Source of the DNA: Haloechinothrix alba
GTDB taxonomy: Bacteria; Actinomycetota; Actinomycetes; Mycobacteriales; Pseudonocardiaceae
Reading direction: 5' to 3'
DNA length: 64,000 nt
Assembly: GCF_900188115.1 (NCBI RefSeq)
Contig: NZ_FZNW01000009.1
Coordinates: forward strand, 124,001 to 188,000
The notes under the pieces were generated by a model that saw only the letters and a program-made list of their open reading frames with translations, did no database searches and was not told the origin of the DNA. Positions 31,263 through 40,104 of this stretch are shown here, one piece after another. The position numbers and the translations under genes are program-made. Each line of letters starts with the position of its first letter. Position 1 is the stretch's first letter.

Positions 31263-32487
31263 GGCGCAACGGCAGGATCGCGCCGGTGCTCGCGGTGAGT
31301 AGCACCGCCATCAGCCAGAACGGGCCCGTGACGCCCACGAGCGTGGACAGCCCACCTGCCACCGCCGGGCCTGCGGCCTGCGCCACCCGGTTGGCCGTGA
31401 TACGCAGCGCGAGAGCCGTGGAACGCAGCTGGGTCGGCGCCTCGCGCACGACCCAGGTCATCGTGAGCGGCTGGCCGAGTCCCAGGCTCATGCCGAGCAC
31501 CATCAGCAGCACGGCCAGTGTGATCGGGTCGTCGATGACCACGACGCCGAACACGGTTCCCGCGGCGAGCGTCGCGTTGATGGCGAGTAGCAGCAGGCGC
31601 TCGACGTGGCGAAGCAGTACCGGGATGAGCAGCCGGGACAGGAAGGAGAACCCGGCGCGGACGGCGAGCAGGACGCCGACGACGGTGGGTGACAAGCCGT
31701 GGTGTTCCCCGAGTACAGGCATGTAGGCGACGAGCAGGTCGACAGTGGCCATGACACTGAAGCTCACGAAGACCGCCACGGACAGCTGGCGGTTGCGCAG
31801 CATGGCCAGCGCGGAGCCACGGCCGGGCTGATGGGTCTCGCCCGCGGGGGCGGAGGTGCCGAACGTGCTGCCGCGCAGGACGAACACCATCAGCCCGTAG
31901 AACAGCACGATCAGCACGGCGGCCCCCGCGCCCACCCAGAAGGCCCGTGTGGTGGCCTCGAGCAGCTCCGCGGAGTCCCGGCCGGAGATCACCCAGCCGC
32001 CGAGCAGCGGTCCGAGCAGCTGCCCGAGCGAGGCCGCGGCGGTGAACAGGCCGAAGTTCCTGTCCTGCTGCGCCGGAGTGGACAGGTCGGCGATGACCGA
32101 CTGTGCGGCGACCATGAGCGCGAGCTGCCCGACCCCGAGGATCGCGTTGGACGCGGCCATGCTCGGCAGCGATCCCGCGTGGGCGAGCAGGAGCGACCCG
32201 AGCACCATGACGGCCCCGCCGCCGAGGAGCAGGGCGGGCGCCTTGCCGCGATCCGACCACCGGCCCATCGGGATGGCGAGCACGACAGGCAGCACCGCGC
32301 TGGAGGCCGCGACGAGCCCGACGGCCTGGGCGTCACCGTCCAGCGCCAGCACGCGGTAGGACGCCGCGGGGCGGTTGAGGAACATGGCCACATGTACCGC
32401 CAGCGTGCCCAGCAGCAGGAACGCCAAGGGCAGGGGAGTGACCCTTGCGGCCCGCGAGTCCCGGCCGGTCTCGTTACTCATTGGCAT
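31246..32487 (-). CDS. MFS transporter, probable drug or metabolite exporter
   Basis: A 413-residue membrane protein with about 12 hydrophobic helices. The MFS loop motif appears as GRWSDRGKAP between TM2 and TM3, and LLGPLLGGW in TM5 recalls the exporter motif C. The N-terminus is short and polar, with no signal peptide. Substrate is unknown; it belongs to the general DHA1-like efflux type. It is divergent from the frameshifted aldo/keto reductase gene (98 bases between starts). Confidence 0.85.
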   Translation of the reverse strand: MPMSNETGRDSRAARVTPLPLAFLLLGTLAVHVAMFLNRPAASYRVLALDGDAQAVGLVAASSAVLPVVLAIPMGRWSDRGKAPALLLGGGAVMVLGSLLLAHAGSLPSMAASNAILGVGQLALMVAAQSVIADLSTPAQQDRNFGLFTAAASLGQLLGPLLGGWVISGRDSAELLEATTRAFWVGAGAAVLIVLFYGLMVFVLRGSTFGTSAPAGETHQPGRGSALAMLRNRQLSVAVFVSFSVMATVDLLVAYMPVLGEHHGLSPTVVGVLLAVRAGFSFLSRLLIPVLLRHVERLLLLAINATLAAGTVFGVVVIDDPITLAVLLMVLGMSLGLGQPLTMTWVVREAPTQLRSTALALRITANRVAQAAGPAVAGGLSTLVGVTGPFWLMAVLLTASTGAILPLRRRPRA

Positions 32488-32585
32488 GTCACTGTGCGAT
32501 CATCTCGTGAGACAAGCGAACGTTCTGCGTGACGGGTACGTCGGGTGCGGCGCGTCACGTGTGTGCCGTACGGGAGGAGACAGCT

Positions 32586-33406
32586 ATGACCCCGCAGATC
32601 ACGCTCGACGACGGTGTGCGGATACCTCAGCTCGGCTACGGAGTGTTCCAGATCCCGCAGGAGAAGACCGCCCGGAGCGTGGAGATGGCGCTCGACGCCG
32701 GGTACCGCAGCATCGATACGGCCGCCGCGTACGGCAACGAGGAAGCCGTCGGAAAGGCCGTGCAGCACTGCGGGATCGGCAGGGACGAGCTGTTCGTCAC
32801 CACCAAGTTGTGGAACTCCGACCACGGCTACGACGCGACGCTCGCGGCTTTCGACGCGAGCCTGACGGCGCTGGGCATGGACTACGTCGACCTCTACCTG
32901 ATCCACTGGCCCGTTCCCGAGCGTGACCTGTACACGCAGTCCTGGCGGGCGCTGGAACGGATCCGTTCCGAAGGACGCGCGCGGGCGATCGGGGTGTCGA
33001 ACTTCCACATCCCGCACCTGCGGAAACTTCTCGGCGAGGCGGACGTGCCGCCTGCCATCAACCAGATCGAGCTGCACCCGAGGCTGCAACAGCACGAGCT
33101 GCGCCGCTTCCACGAGGCCAACGGCATCGTCACCGAGGCGTGGAGCCCGCTGGCCAAGGGCGAGGTTCTCGAGGACGGCAGGGTGACAGGACTGGCGGGC
33201 AAGTACGGCAAGACCCCCGCCCAGATCGTGCTGCGCTGGCACATTCAACTCGGCAACGTGGTCCGAAGTCCGTCACTCAGCAGCGGATCGTGCAGAACTA
33301 CGATGTCTTCGACTTCGAGCTCGACGCCGAAGACATGGCGACGCTCGGTGAGCTCGACGACGGGACCCGCACGGGCCCGGACCCCGACACGTTCAACCGC
33401 GTGTAG
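32586..33406 (+). pseudogene. Aldo/keto reductase with a frameshift near 33263
   Basis: The ATG with GGGAGGAG upstream opens a typical NADPH-dependent aldo/keto reductase (GVFQIPQEKT, DTAAAYGNEEAVG, TTKLWNSDHG, LYLIHWPVP), so the catalytic Asp, Tyr, Lys and His are all present. After HIQLGNVV at 33263 the homology jumps to another frame, KSVTQQRIVQNYDVFDFEL to the stop at 33406. Comparison with the family motif VVIPKSV suggests that four bases (ATCC) are missing. Repaired, the product would be 274 residues, the usual length. As it stands, the frame runs on to 33575 with unrelated sequence and no proper NADPH-binding C-terminus. It is either a recent pseudogene or a sequencing error. Confidence 0.85.
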
Positions 33407-33426
33407 CGGCGGCTACCGCACGGGGG

Positions 33427-34074
33427 TCACGGCTCGTCGACCGTGTCGAACACCGCTTGCCGCTCCGGCTCGAACACGAACGTGTGGAACTTCTGGGCGG
33501 CTCGTTCCTGCACGTCGTCCACGCCGGGGCCCTGGATCCGGACAAGCGGGTAGTCGCCGTCCCCGTCGCCGGTGACCGACTCGGGTTCCGCGGCGACGCG
33601 GTCGGAGCGGGCATCGGCCAGGGCGTCGACCTGGCCGGTGGAGGCGGGGATCCAGACCGCCGGGATATCCCTGTCCGTGTCGGACCCGGCGAGCGTCTCG
33701 CCTGCGCTCTCCGAGTCGGCACCGGTCACCTGGACCGTCACGCAGTGTGCGCGCACCACCTCGTCACCCGAGTTCCACTCCTCGGCGACGGCCTCGACCG
33801 GCTCGACGATGCCCTCGTCGGCCAGGACGTGCAGGGTGCTGTGTTCCTCGCACTCCTGCGACTTCGCCTCTGCCCGGGTGTTCATCGCGTTGGTGCCCCA
33901 TACCCAGCCGACACCACCGACCGCGAGCAGCCCCGCTGCGACCATGCTGGCGATCGCCCAGCCGGCGATGCCGCGGCGCTGTGCGGCGTCGTCGTCCGCC
34001 CGGTGGCTTCCGGACTGCCGAGGACGCCTGACCAGGGAACCCGCGCGAGGCGTTGCCTTGCTGTGTCGCCCCAT
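33427..34074 (-). CDS. Membrane-anchored hypothetical protein with solute-binding-like extracellular part
   Basis: A 215-residue protein. It has a basic cytoplasmic start of about 40 residues (MGRHSKATPRAGSLVRRPRQ), one transmembrane helix (about 42-62, ASMVAAGLLAVGGVGWVWG) and an extracytoplasmic domain. The outer part, LHVLADEGIVEPVEAVAEEW, and DIPAVWIPASTGQVDALAD resemble the first lobe of periplasmic solute-binding proteins, but it ends where a second lobe would begin. Similar openings occur in proteins that couple this fold to a VWA domain, absent here. A promoter with TTGACC-17-TGATAG precedes it. It is convergent with the damaged aldo/keto reductase gene. Function unknown. Confidence 0.7.
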   Translation of the reverse strand: MGRHSKATPRAGSLVRRPRQSGSHRADDDAAQRRGIAGWAIASMVAAGLLAVGGVGWVWGTNAMNTRAEAKSQECEEHSTLHVLADEGIVEPVEAVAEEWNSGDEVVRAHCVTVQVTGADSESAGETLAGSDTDRDIPAVWIPASTGQVDALADARSDRVAAEPESVTGDGDGDYPLVRIQGPGVDDVQERAAQKFHTFVFEPERQAVFDTVDEP

Positions 34075-34131
34075 CCGTGTCGAGACCCTTTCGCAATCAG
34101 ATCGGTATGTGCACGTGCACCGTCGTTGATG

Positions 34132-34160
34132 CTATCACTCTGGTAGGCGAGTGGGGTCAA
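34132..34160 (-). promoter_or_regulatory. Promoter of the anchored hypothetical protein gene
   Basis: On the minus strand TTGACC (34155-34160) and TGATAG (34132-34137) are 17 bases apart. A 12-base palindrome, GTGCACGTGCAC (34109-34120), lies just downstream and could bind a repressor. The start codon is at 34074. Confidence 0.6.
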
Positions 34161-34236
34161 CGAAATGTGATGGTCAGTCTGCGTTCGCTCCGGCCAGTCG
34201 CTCACCTGGCGTAGCGAGGCTCACTGGCTGTGTCGG

Positions 34237-35193
34237 TCAGCCTTCCACCGCTGCCGGCCCGGTGTGAACAGCTCCCGCGGCATCCGGTTCACCGCCGTGG
34301 TCGAGCAGCGCCCGGCAGTGGTCGATCAGCCTCGCGCGCAGGGACGCTGCGCGCCGCGAGAACCCCGCCTGGGCGCGCGCGTACTCGGCTCGCCCCTGGC
34401 TGGTCTCGATGCGGACCGGGGAGAAGCCGTAGTCACTCAGGTCGTAGGGGCTCGCGCGCATGTCCAGCTCGCGAACCCGCGCGGCCAGCTCGAAGGTGTC
34501 GGCCAGCAGCTCGGAGGGGACGAACGGGTCGAGCTTGTAGGCCCATTTGAACAGGTCCATGTTCGCGTGGAGGCATCCCGGTTGCTCGTGCGCGCGCTGG
34601 TCGGAGCGGGTCGGCGTGGTGGAGTTGAGCGGTTTGGCCGCTTCGCTGAAGAACCGGTACGCGTCGTAGTGGCTGCAGCGTACGTCGAGTGCGTCGACGA
34701 CGTCGTCGGTGCCGTCCGCCCCCAACCGCAGGGGTACCTCGGAGTGCCGGATGGCGTCGCCGCGCTCGCGGTAGACCATGGCCCACTCGTGGAGCCCGAA
34801 ACAGTTCAGCCTGGCCGGGCGCTCGGCCGTGGCTTCAAGGAGGGACAGGATGAACCGGGTCGAGTCGCTCCTTGTCCGGTGGAACCGTGCCATGTCGAGG
34901 GTGACCCCCTCGGAGACCGCGCGATAGCCGGCACGGTCGAGGAACCGGCCCGCGCCCGTACCGGCCAGGACGACACCCGGGCCGGGTTGCCAGCGCTCCA
35001 GCCGGGAGGGTCGGTAGGAGTAGTAGGTGAACAGGAAGTCCCAGACGGGGTGCTTGGCACCACGTGCCTTGCGCTGCCTGTGCGGCTCGGTCCAGTGGCA
35101 CACCCGTTCGGCGTGGGCGCGCTCACGGGCACGCCAGTCCTCCTCGGCGAGTACGGCGTGCGGGAAGGCGAGAGTAGCGTTGCTGCGCGTCAT
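34237..35193 (-). CDS. Conserved actinobacterial protein often named '3-methyladenine DNA glycosylase'
   Basis: A 318-residue cytoplasmic protein. Conserved-looking parts are AKHPVWDFLFTYYSYRPSRL, RPARLNCFGLHEWAMVY and QPGCLHANMDLFKWAYKLDP. I recall database entries for this family carrying the glycosylase name, but I see no helix-hairpin-helix motif or known glycosylase active site, so the name should be treated as unproven. It starts after a GTG/ATG choice near 35193. It is followed by the CorC-like pair on the same strand upstream (8-base gap), so the three may be one operon. Confidence 0.6.
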   Translation of the reverse strand: MTRSNATLAFPHAVLAEEDWRARERAHAERVCHWTEPHRQRKARGAKHPVWDFLFTYYSYRPSRLERWQPGPGVVLAGTGAGRFLDRAGYRAVSEGVTLDMARFHRTRSDSTRFILSLLEATAERPARLNCFGLHEWAMVYRERGDAIRHSEVPLRLGADGTDDVVDALDVRCSHYDAYRFFSEAAKPLNSTTPTRSDQRAHEQPGCLHANMDLFKWAYKLDPFVPSELLADTFELAARVRELDMRASPYDLSDYGFSPVRIETSQGRAEYARAQAGFSRRAASLRARLIDHCRALLDHGGEPDAAGAVHTGPAAVEG

Positions 35194-35201
35194 ACGTGTA
35201 C

Positions 35202-36245
35202 TCAGAGTGCCACATGGGTGCCGTCACGAACCGTTCCGACGTACTCCTCGACGAGGTCTTCGAGTGCGACCACGCCCATGGTCGCGCCGTCGTCGGCGAC
35301 CGCGCACGCCAGGTGGCTGCCGTCCTGCCGCATGGCCGACAGCGCGTCGTCGAGCCGCGCGGTGACCGGTAGCCGCGTGAGGCGGCGCAACCTGCTCGCC
35401 GGTACGGGGGAGTCGGTCCGCTCGTTGATCTGGTCGAGCACGTCCTTGAGGTGGACGTAGCCGACGAGCTCATCGGAGTCGGTGCGTACCGGGAAGCGGG
35501 AGAACCCGGTCGCCGACACCGCCCGTTCGACGTCACCGACGGTGGCTTCCTGCCCCAGGGTGGTGAGCTCGCCCGAGGGCACGAGAACGTCCGCGACCGA
35601 CTTCTCCACCGAGGACAGCGTCTGGCTGAGCCTGCGGTGCTCGGAGTGCTCGATGAGCCCCTCCTTCCGGGACTGGCTCAGCAGCTCTGCGAGCTCGCGC
35701 GAGGTGTACGCGGTCTCCATCTCGTCCTTCGGCGTCACGCGGAACATGCGCAGGATGAGGTTGGCTGTGATGTTGAGCGTCCAGATGAAGGGGCTGGCTA
35801 CCTTCACCCACACCACGTGCACGGGAACCAGCCACAGCGCGAGGCGTTCCGGCTCGGCGATGGCGAGGTTCTTCGGGACCATCTCGCCGAGAAGCACGTG
35901 CGCGACGGTGACCAATGCCAGGGCGATCGCGAACGAGATCGCGTGTGTGATGTACGCCGGCACGTCGGTCAGGTCGAACAGTAGTGCCAGCTGGTGGGCC
36001 ACAGCGGGCTCACCGAGGCGCCCGAGCAGCAGGGAGCAGATCGTGATGCCCAGCTGGGCGCCTGCCAGCATCAGGGAGACGTTCTTGCTCGCGCTGATGA
36101 CGATCCGTGCCCGCGTCTTGCCTTGCTCGAGCAGGGCCTCCAGCCGGTCCCGGCGTGAGGAGATCAGTGCGAACTCCGCGCCGACGAAGAAGGCGTTGGC
36201 CAGCAGTAGGAGCACGATCGTCAGGAAGGCGAACCAGTCGTTCAT
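35202..36245 (-). CDS. CNNM-domain/CBS-pair membrane protein (CorC/HlyC family), second of a pair
   Basis: A 347-residue membrane protein. A CNNM (DUF21) domain with three or four helices fills about residues 1-190 (NAFFVGAEFALISSRRDRLE, then LLGEMVPKNLAIAEPERLAL). Two CBS motifs follow (VLVPSGELTTLGQEATVGDV and LVGYVHLKDVLDQI). Unlike its neighbour, it stops after the CBS pair and lacks the CorC_HlyC domain. Such proteins are linked to magnesium or cobalt homeostasis. The ATG overlaps the stop of the upstream paralogue (ATGA). Position matches mycobacterial Rv1841c/Rv1842c, which also form a pair. Confidence 0.9.
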   Translation of the reverse strand: MNDWFAFLTIVLLLLANAFFVGAEFALISSRRDRLEALLEQGKTRARIVISASKNVSLMLAGAQLGITICSLLLGRLGEPAVAHQLALLFDLTDVPAYITHAISFAIALALVTVAHVLLGEMVPKNLAIAEPERLALWLVPVHVVWVKVASPFIWTLNITANLILRMFRVTPKDEMETAYTSRELAELLSQSRKEGLIEHSEHRRLSQTLSSVEKSVADVLVPSGELTTLGQEATVGDVERAVSATGFSRFPVRTDSDELVGYVHLKDVLDQINERTDSPVPASRLRRLTRLPVTARLDDALSAMRQDGSHLACAVADDGATMGVVALEDLVEEYVGTVRDGTHVAL

Positions 36246-37585
36246 GACCGCACCGTCCCGTGCTCCGGCATCTCCTCCGCGTCCAGTTTCCGTACGCTGA
36301 GCTCCGCGATACGGTGCCGGTCGAGCCGGGTGACGGTGAGCTGCCAATCGCCGACGGTGACCGACTCGCCCGGGCTCGGGATCGCGCCGAGGGTCGCCAG
36401 CACGAGCCCGGCGACGGTCTCGTAGTCGCCTTCGGGCATGACGAATCCGGTGACCTCGGCGAGCTCGTCACCGCGCAGCTGCCCGGAGACCAGCCAGCTG
36501 TGTTCGCCGGTCTGCTTGGCGGGGGCCTCCTCGCCGTAGTCGTGCTCATCGCGCACGTCCCCGATGATCTCCTCGACGACGTCTTCGAGGGTGACCAGGC
36601 CCGCGGTGCCGCCGTACTCGTCGACGATGATCGCCAGCTGCAGGCCGGAGTCGCGAAGCCGGTTGAGCAGCGCATCGCCCTGTAGCGACTCGGGCACGGT
36701 GGGGATGGGGCGGGTCAGCGACACGACCTCGACGGCATCGCGCTCGGCCGCGGGAACGGTGAACGCCTGCTTGATGTGTACGGCGCCGATGACGCCGTCG
36801 AGGTCCTCACTGCAGACCGGGAAACGGGACAGCCCCGTGCTGCGCGCCAGCGCGAGCAGGTCGTTGATCGAGCTGTGCCGGAGCAGGTACTGGATGCGCA
36901 CGCGCGGGGTCATCAGCTCACCGGCTGTGCGGTTGCCGAAGCGCAGCGAGCGGCCGAGCAGCTCCGCCGTGGCGGCGTTGAGCGTGCCTCGCTCGGCACT
37001 GGAGCGCACGATCGACCCGAGCTCCTGGGGTGAACGCGCCGAGCGCAGCTCTTCCTGAGGCTCGATACCGAACAGGCGGACGATTCGGTTGGCGCTGTTG
37101 TTGAGCAACCGGATCAGCCAGGCGAACAGGTCCGAGAACGTGGAGTGGTAACCGGCGACGAAGCGCGCGGTGCCCAGCGGGTGTGCGATGGCGAGGTTCT
37201 TGGGCACCATCTCACCGAGGACCATCGACAGGGAGGTCGCCAGGAACAACGCGGTCGCCAGCGAGATGACGCCTGCCGCTCGCTCGCCTGCACCCAGCGC
37301 CGTGAAGAGCGGCCGGACGAGCTCGCCGACGATCGGTTCGGCGAGGAAACCGCTGACCAGAGTGGTGATGGTGATCGCGACCTGCGCCCCGGACAGCTGG
37401 AACGACAGGGTGCGGTGGGCTTTCAGCACGGTGCGCGCGCGGCGGTCACCGCGCTGCCGGATGTTGGTCTCGACGGTGCTGCGTTCCAGCGCGGTCAGCG
37501 AGAACTCAGCGGCGACAGCGAGCCCGGTACCCACGGTCAGCAGCAGGAAGAACAGCACACCGCCGGCGGCGAGCAACGAGTCCAT
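36242..37585 (-). CDS. CNNM/CBS/CorC_HlyC membrane protein, first of a pair
   Basis: A 447-residue membrane protein of the CorC/HlyC group. Domains in order are CNNM (about 1-200, with AAEFSLTALERSTVET and LGEMVPKNLAIAHPLG), two CBS motifs (MTPRVRIQYLLRHSSINDLL and DEYGGTAGLVTLEDVVEEII), and a C-terminal CorC_HlyC domain (DYETVAGLVLATLGAIPSPG). It probably transports or senses divalent cations such as Mg2+. It overlaps the smaller paralogue by 4 bases, so the two may form a heteromer. Confidence 0.92.
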   Translation of the reverse strand: MDSLLAAGGVLFFLLLTVGTGLAVAAEFSLTALERSTVETNIRQRGDRRARTVLKAHRTLSFQLSGAQVAITITTLVSGFLAEPIVGELVRPLFTALGAGERAAGVISLATALFLATSLSMVLGEMVPKNLAIAHPLGTARFVAGYHSTFSDLFAWLIRLLNNSANRIVRLFGIEPQEELRSARSPQELGSIVRSSAERGTLNAATAELLGRSLRFGNRTAGELMTPRVRIQYLLRHSSINDLLALARSTGLSRFPVCSEDLDGVIGAVHIKQAFTVPAAERDAVEVVSLTRPIPTVPESLQGDALLNRLRDSGLQLAIIVDEYGGTAGLVTLEDVVEEIIGDVRDEHDYGEEAPAKQTGEHSWLVSGQLRGDELAEVTGFVMPEGDYETVAGLVLATLGAIPSPGESVTVGDWQLTVTRLDRHRIAELSVRKLDAEEMPEHGTVRS

Positions 37586-37923
37586 CAGCGGCCGCCCCGC
37601 TCGGTGGATCCGGTGCGCCTGCTTCGGACCGGGCGGCTCGACGCGTGCTCAGCCGCCGAGCCGGGGGAGCACACAGCGTGGTGACGATGGCGCGCGCGGT
37701 ATCGAACACGGTGGTGACCGCGACGCGGGCGGCACAAGACACTGTCATCGGGTGACGGCGCAATGCGCACGAGGGGTGGTCACTCCTTGCAGCGATGTCG
37801 GCGTTGTATGGGAGGTGTCAATACGACGGGCCAGTGAACACTCGGCAGTTCCGATGATAGCCCGTTACCGGTCGCTCAGAATAGCTCGCGTGTTCCGGGC
37901 CCGCCGAGTGTGCGTGTCGTGCG
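37586..37923. other. Region upstream of the CorC-like operon
   Basis: 338 bases between the CorC-like start and the stop of the TetR gene. It should hold the operon's promoter; I see no convincing boxes. A 9-bp hairpin, CCCGCCGGC-5-GCCGGCGGG (37927-37949), overlaps the last codons of the TetR gene and may end its transcript. Confidence 0.4.
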
Positions 37924-38505
37924 TTACCCGCCGGCCCGGTGCCGGCGGGCCGTCTCCTCGACGAGGTCCAGCACAGGTTCCACGTCATCGGCGGGGAAGC
38001 CCATGGCCAGGTGTGAGACAAGTCCCTCGAGTACCAGTTCGAGGAACGAGGTGAGCACGTCCACATCCACGTCGTCGCGCAGCTTCCCCGCCTCGCGCTG
38101 GCGCAGCAGCCGGTCCCGGGTCGCGACGGTGATCTTCCGGGACCGCTCGGCCCAACGCGCACGGAACTCGGGATCGGTACGTAGCCGCCGGGAGACCTCG
38201 AGGCGCGTGCCGAGCCAGTCGGGCGGGTGGGCGCTGTCCCCGGCGAGCAGGTCGCGCATGACCTGGACGAGCCCTTGGCGGGCGACCACATCGGCCATGC
38301 GTGCCGCGTCGTCCTCGGCGAGGGCGAGGAACAACGACTCCTTGTCCTTGAAGTGATGAAAGATGGCCCCGCGCGAGAGGCCGATGGTGTCCTCGAGCCT
38401 GCGCACGGTGGCGGCCTCGTAGCCGTAGCGCGCGAAACACACCCGCGCGCCGTCGAGTATCTGTCGACGGCGCGCGTCCAGATGATCCTGACTCACCCGT
38501 GGCAC
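37924..38505 (-). CDS. acnR: TetR regulator, AcnR-like (aconitase repressor)
   Basis: A 193-residue TetR protein. Its DNA-binding domain, RRRQILDGARVCFARYGYEA then RRLEDTIGLSRGAIFHHFKD, is very like AcnR of corynebacteria and mycobacteria (SRGAIFHHFxDKExLFLA). AcnR represses aconitase in response to citrate and iron state. Just upstream, 38543-38558 fits the published AcnR box with one mismatch, so autoregulation is likely. In mycobacteria it lies next to acn; here acnA starts 10 kb away, with the dehydrogenase and transpeptidase genes in between. Confidence 0.8.
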   Translation of the reverse strand: MPRVSQDHLDARRRQILDGARVCFARYGYEAATVRRLEDTIGLSRGAIFHHFKDKESLFLALAEDDAARMADVVARQGLVQVMRDLLAGDSAHPPDWLGTRLEVSRRLRTDPEFRARWAERSRKITVATRDRLLRQREAGKLRDDVDVDVLTSFLELVLEGLVSHLAMGFPADDVEPVLDLVEETARRHRAGG

Positions 38506-38542
38506 CCTGTGATCCTGTCACCGGTGCGGCCGTTCGTGCAAT

Positions 38543-38558
38543 CCGTACGTACGTACTG
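38543..38558. promoter_or_regulatory. AcnR box upstream of the AcnR-like gene
   Basis: CCGTACGTACGTACTG fits the reported AcnR consensus CAGNACnnncGTACTG at every defined position except the second base. It lies 38 bases before the acnR start. Its centre also contains the 12-base palindrome GTACGTACGTAC. Confidence 0.65.
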
Positions 38559-38590
38559 CGATATCCCTCCCACCCGCCAGGAGGACACGC

Positions 38591-38668
38591 TGAATGACGC
38601 TTTCACTCCACAAGGGTGGTTGAATGACGCTTTCAGTCCGCCACGCGGACTGAAAGCGTCATTCAACC
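38591..38668. repeat. TGAATGACGCTTTCA repeat family: two direct and one inverted copy, forming the gdh terminator hairpin
   Basis: The 15-base unit TGAATGACGCTTTCA occurs at 38591-38605 and 38621-38635, and inverted at 38651-38665. The second and third copies form a perfect 23-bp stem (38618-38640 with 38646-38668) around a 5-base loop. The stem reaches the stop codon of the dehydrogenase gene and should terminate it. I associate this unit with extragenic repeats of Pseudonocardiaceae genomes. No other copy was noticed in the window. Confidence 0.85.
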
Positions 38669-39855
38669 TACGGGATCGCGAGGGCGCCGGAGCCGCGGGA
38701 TTCGGCCTCGACGCTCTGGGCGCGGTTGCGGTCGGCGAGCGCGATTCCGGATTCACGCGGCGGAATCCGTGCCGAGTCCCAGTCCGCGAGGAGCAACGCG
38801 ACCTTGGACTGCATCTCCGAGCGCAGCCGCAGGAACGAGTCCGCGGGCTCCGCGCCGACCTCGCCGAGCAGCAGCCACCATGCCCATGCCGCGGCACCCG
38901 CGTTGGCGATGAAGTCCGCGATCACCGGTACGCCCCGGGCGGTCAGCACCGCCTCCGCCTCCGGCGTGGTCGCCGCGTTCGCCGCCTCCACGACCACCTT
39001 CGCCCGGACAGCACCGACGTTGGCCTCGGTGATCGCGTACGAGATCGCGGCGGGCACGAGGATGTCGGCCTCGACGGAGGTGATCGCGTCCCTGGGCAGC
39101 TGCCGCACGTCGGCAGGGAGCCGGTCGCGGTCGATCTCGCCGTAGCCGTCCCGGAGCTCGAGGAGCATCGGGATGTCCAGGCCCTGCGGGTCGTACAGCG
39201 TGCCCCGCGCGTCGGCGACGGCCACGATCGGCACGCCTGCCTCGTGCAGGTACCAGGCGGCGCCGCCGCCCATGGTGCCCACCCCCTGCACGGCGACCGT
39301 CGTGGCGTCCTCGGTCCAGCCCCAGGCGCTCGCGATGCCGAGGCAGGCCTGTGCGACGCCGTACCCGCCGATCACGTCGCCGAGGACGTGGCCCCCGGGA
39401 ACGGGCGTGTGCAGGCCCGCACGCACCCGCTGGAGGGTGCGTTGCGGGTCGGGTGCGCGCCTGATCGCGGCGTGGTAGGTCTGGTCCAGTCCGAGGGAGG
39501 CGAACACGTCGTCGATGAGGTCCTGCGGCACTCCGAGGTCCTCCGCGGTGACCCAGTGGTCGTCCAGCCAGGGCCGCATGGCCGTGCAGAACCGCTCGAG
39601 CACCCCACGCGCCTCAGGGTCCTTGGGGTCGCAGTCGATGCCGCCCTTGGCGCCGCCGATCGGCAGGTTGAACGCCGCGGTCTTGGCGTCCATCCCCCTC
39701 GCCAGATCGGCCACCTCGGAGGCGGTGCAGCCCGCCCGCATCCGGGTGCCTCCGGTGGTCAGACCGGAGACCAAGCTGTGCACGACCAGGTAGCCACGCT
39801 TTCCCGTGACCGGGTCGGTCCAGGTGACTTGCACCATGGGGTCGCGTGTCGTCAT
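38668..39855 (-). CDS. Glu/Leu/Phe/Val dehydrogenase family protein
   Basis: A 395-residue amino acid dehydrogenase. The substrate domain has TRMRAGCTASEVADLARGM and the catalytic motif LPIGGAKGGIDCDP with the essential Lys. The NAD(P) domain shows VAVQGVGTMGGGAAWYL. It reversibly deaminates glutamate or a branched-chain/aromatic amino acid; the family alone does not settle which. The ATG at 39855 has GGAGG upstream; an ATG at 39882 is a longer alternative. It is divergent from a LysR gene, its likely regulator, and ends in the repeat hairpin. Confidence 0.9.
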   Translation of the reverse strand: MTTRDPMVQVTWTDPVTGKRGYLVVHSLVSGLTTGGTRMRAGCTASEVADLARGMDAKTAAFNLPIGGAKGGIDCDPKDPEARGVLERFCTAMRPWLDDHWVTAEDLGVPQDLIDDVFASLGLDQTYHAAIRRAPDPQRTLQRVRAGLHTPVPGGHVLGDVIGGYGVAQACLGIASAWGWTEDATTVAVQGVGTMGGGAAWYLHEAGVPIVAVADARGTLYDPQGLDIPMLLELRDGYGEIDRDRLPADVRQLPRDAITSVEADILVPAAISYAITEANVGAVRAKVVVEAANAATTPEAEAVLTARGVPVIADFIANAGAAAWAWWLLLGEVGAEPADSFLRLRSEMQSKVALLLADWDSARIPPRESGIALADRNRAQSVEAESRGSGALAIP

Positions 39856-40104
39856 CGGTCCACCACCTCCAGACATACGCACAGATCACGGGTCGGGCCT
39901 GTCGTGGTCGGATCGTCTCACTCGGCGATCTCGAGACCAGCCGCGTGCCCATGAGGTAGTTGGCCGGCCGGCGAGGACGTCGTGGTGACTGAGGCGGTTC
40001 GATCCGTGCGACGAGCATGGGCCCCGTTGCTCCTTCCAGCATGGTTGCGCCACTGCCTGCGCGTCTAGTTACGGATCGTGGACTGGTCTGTTTATGGTTC
40101 ATTC

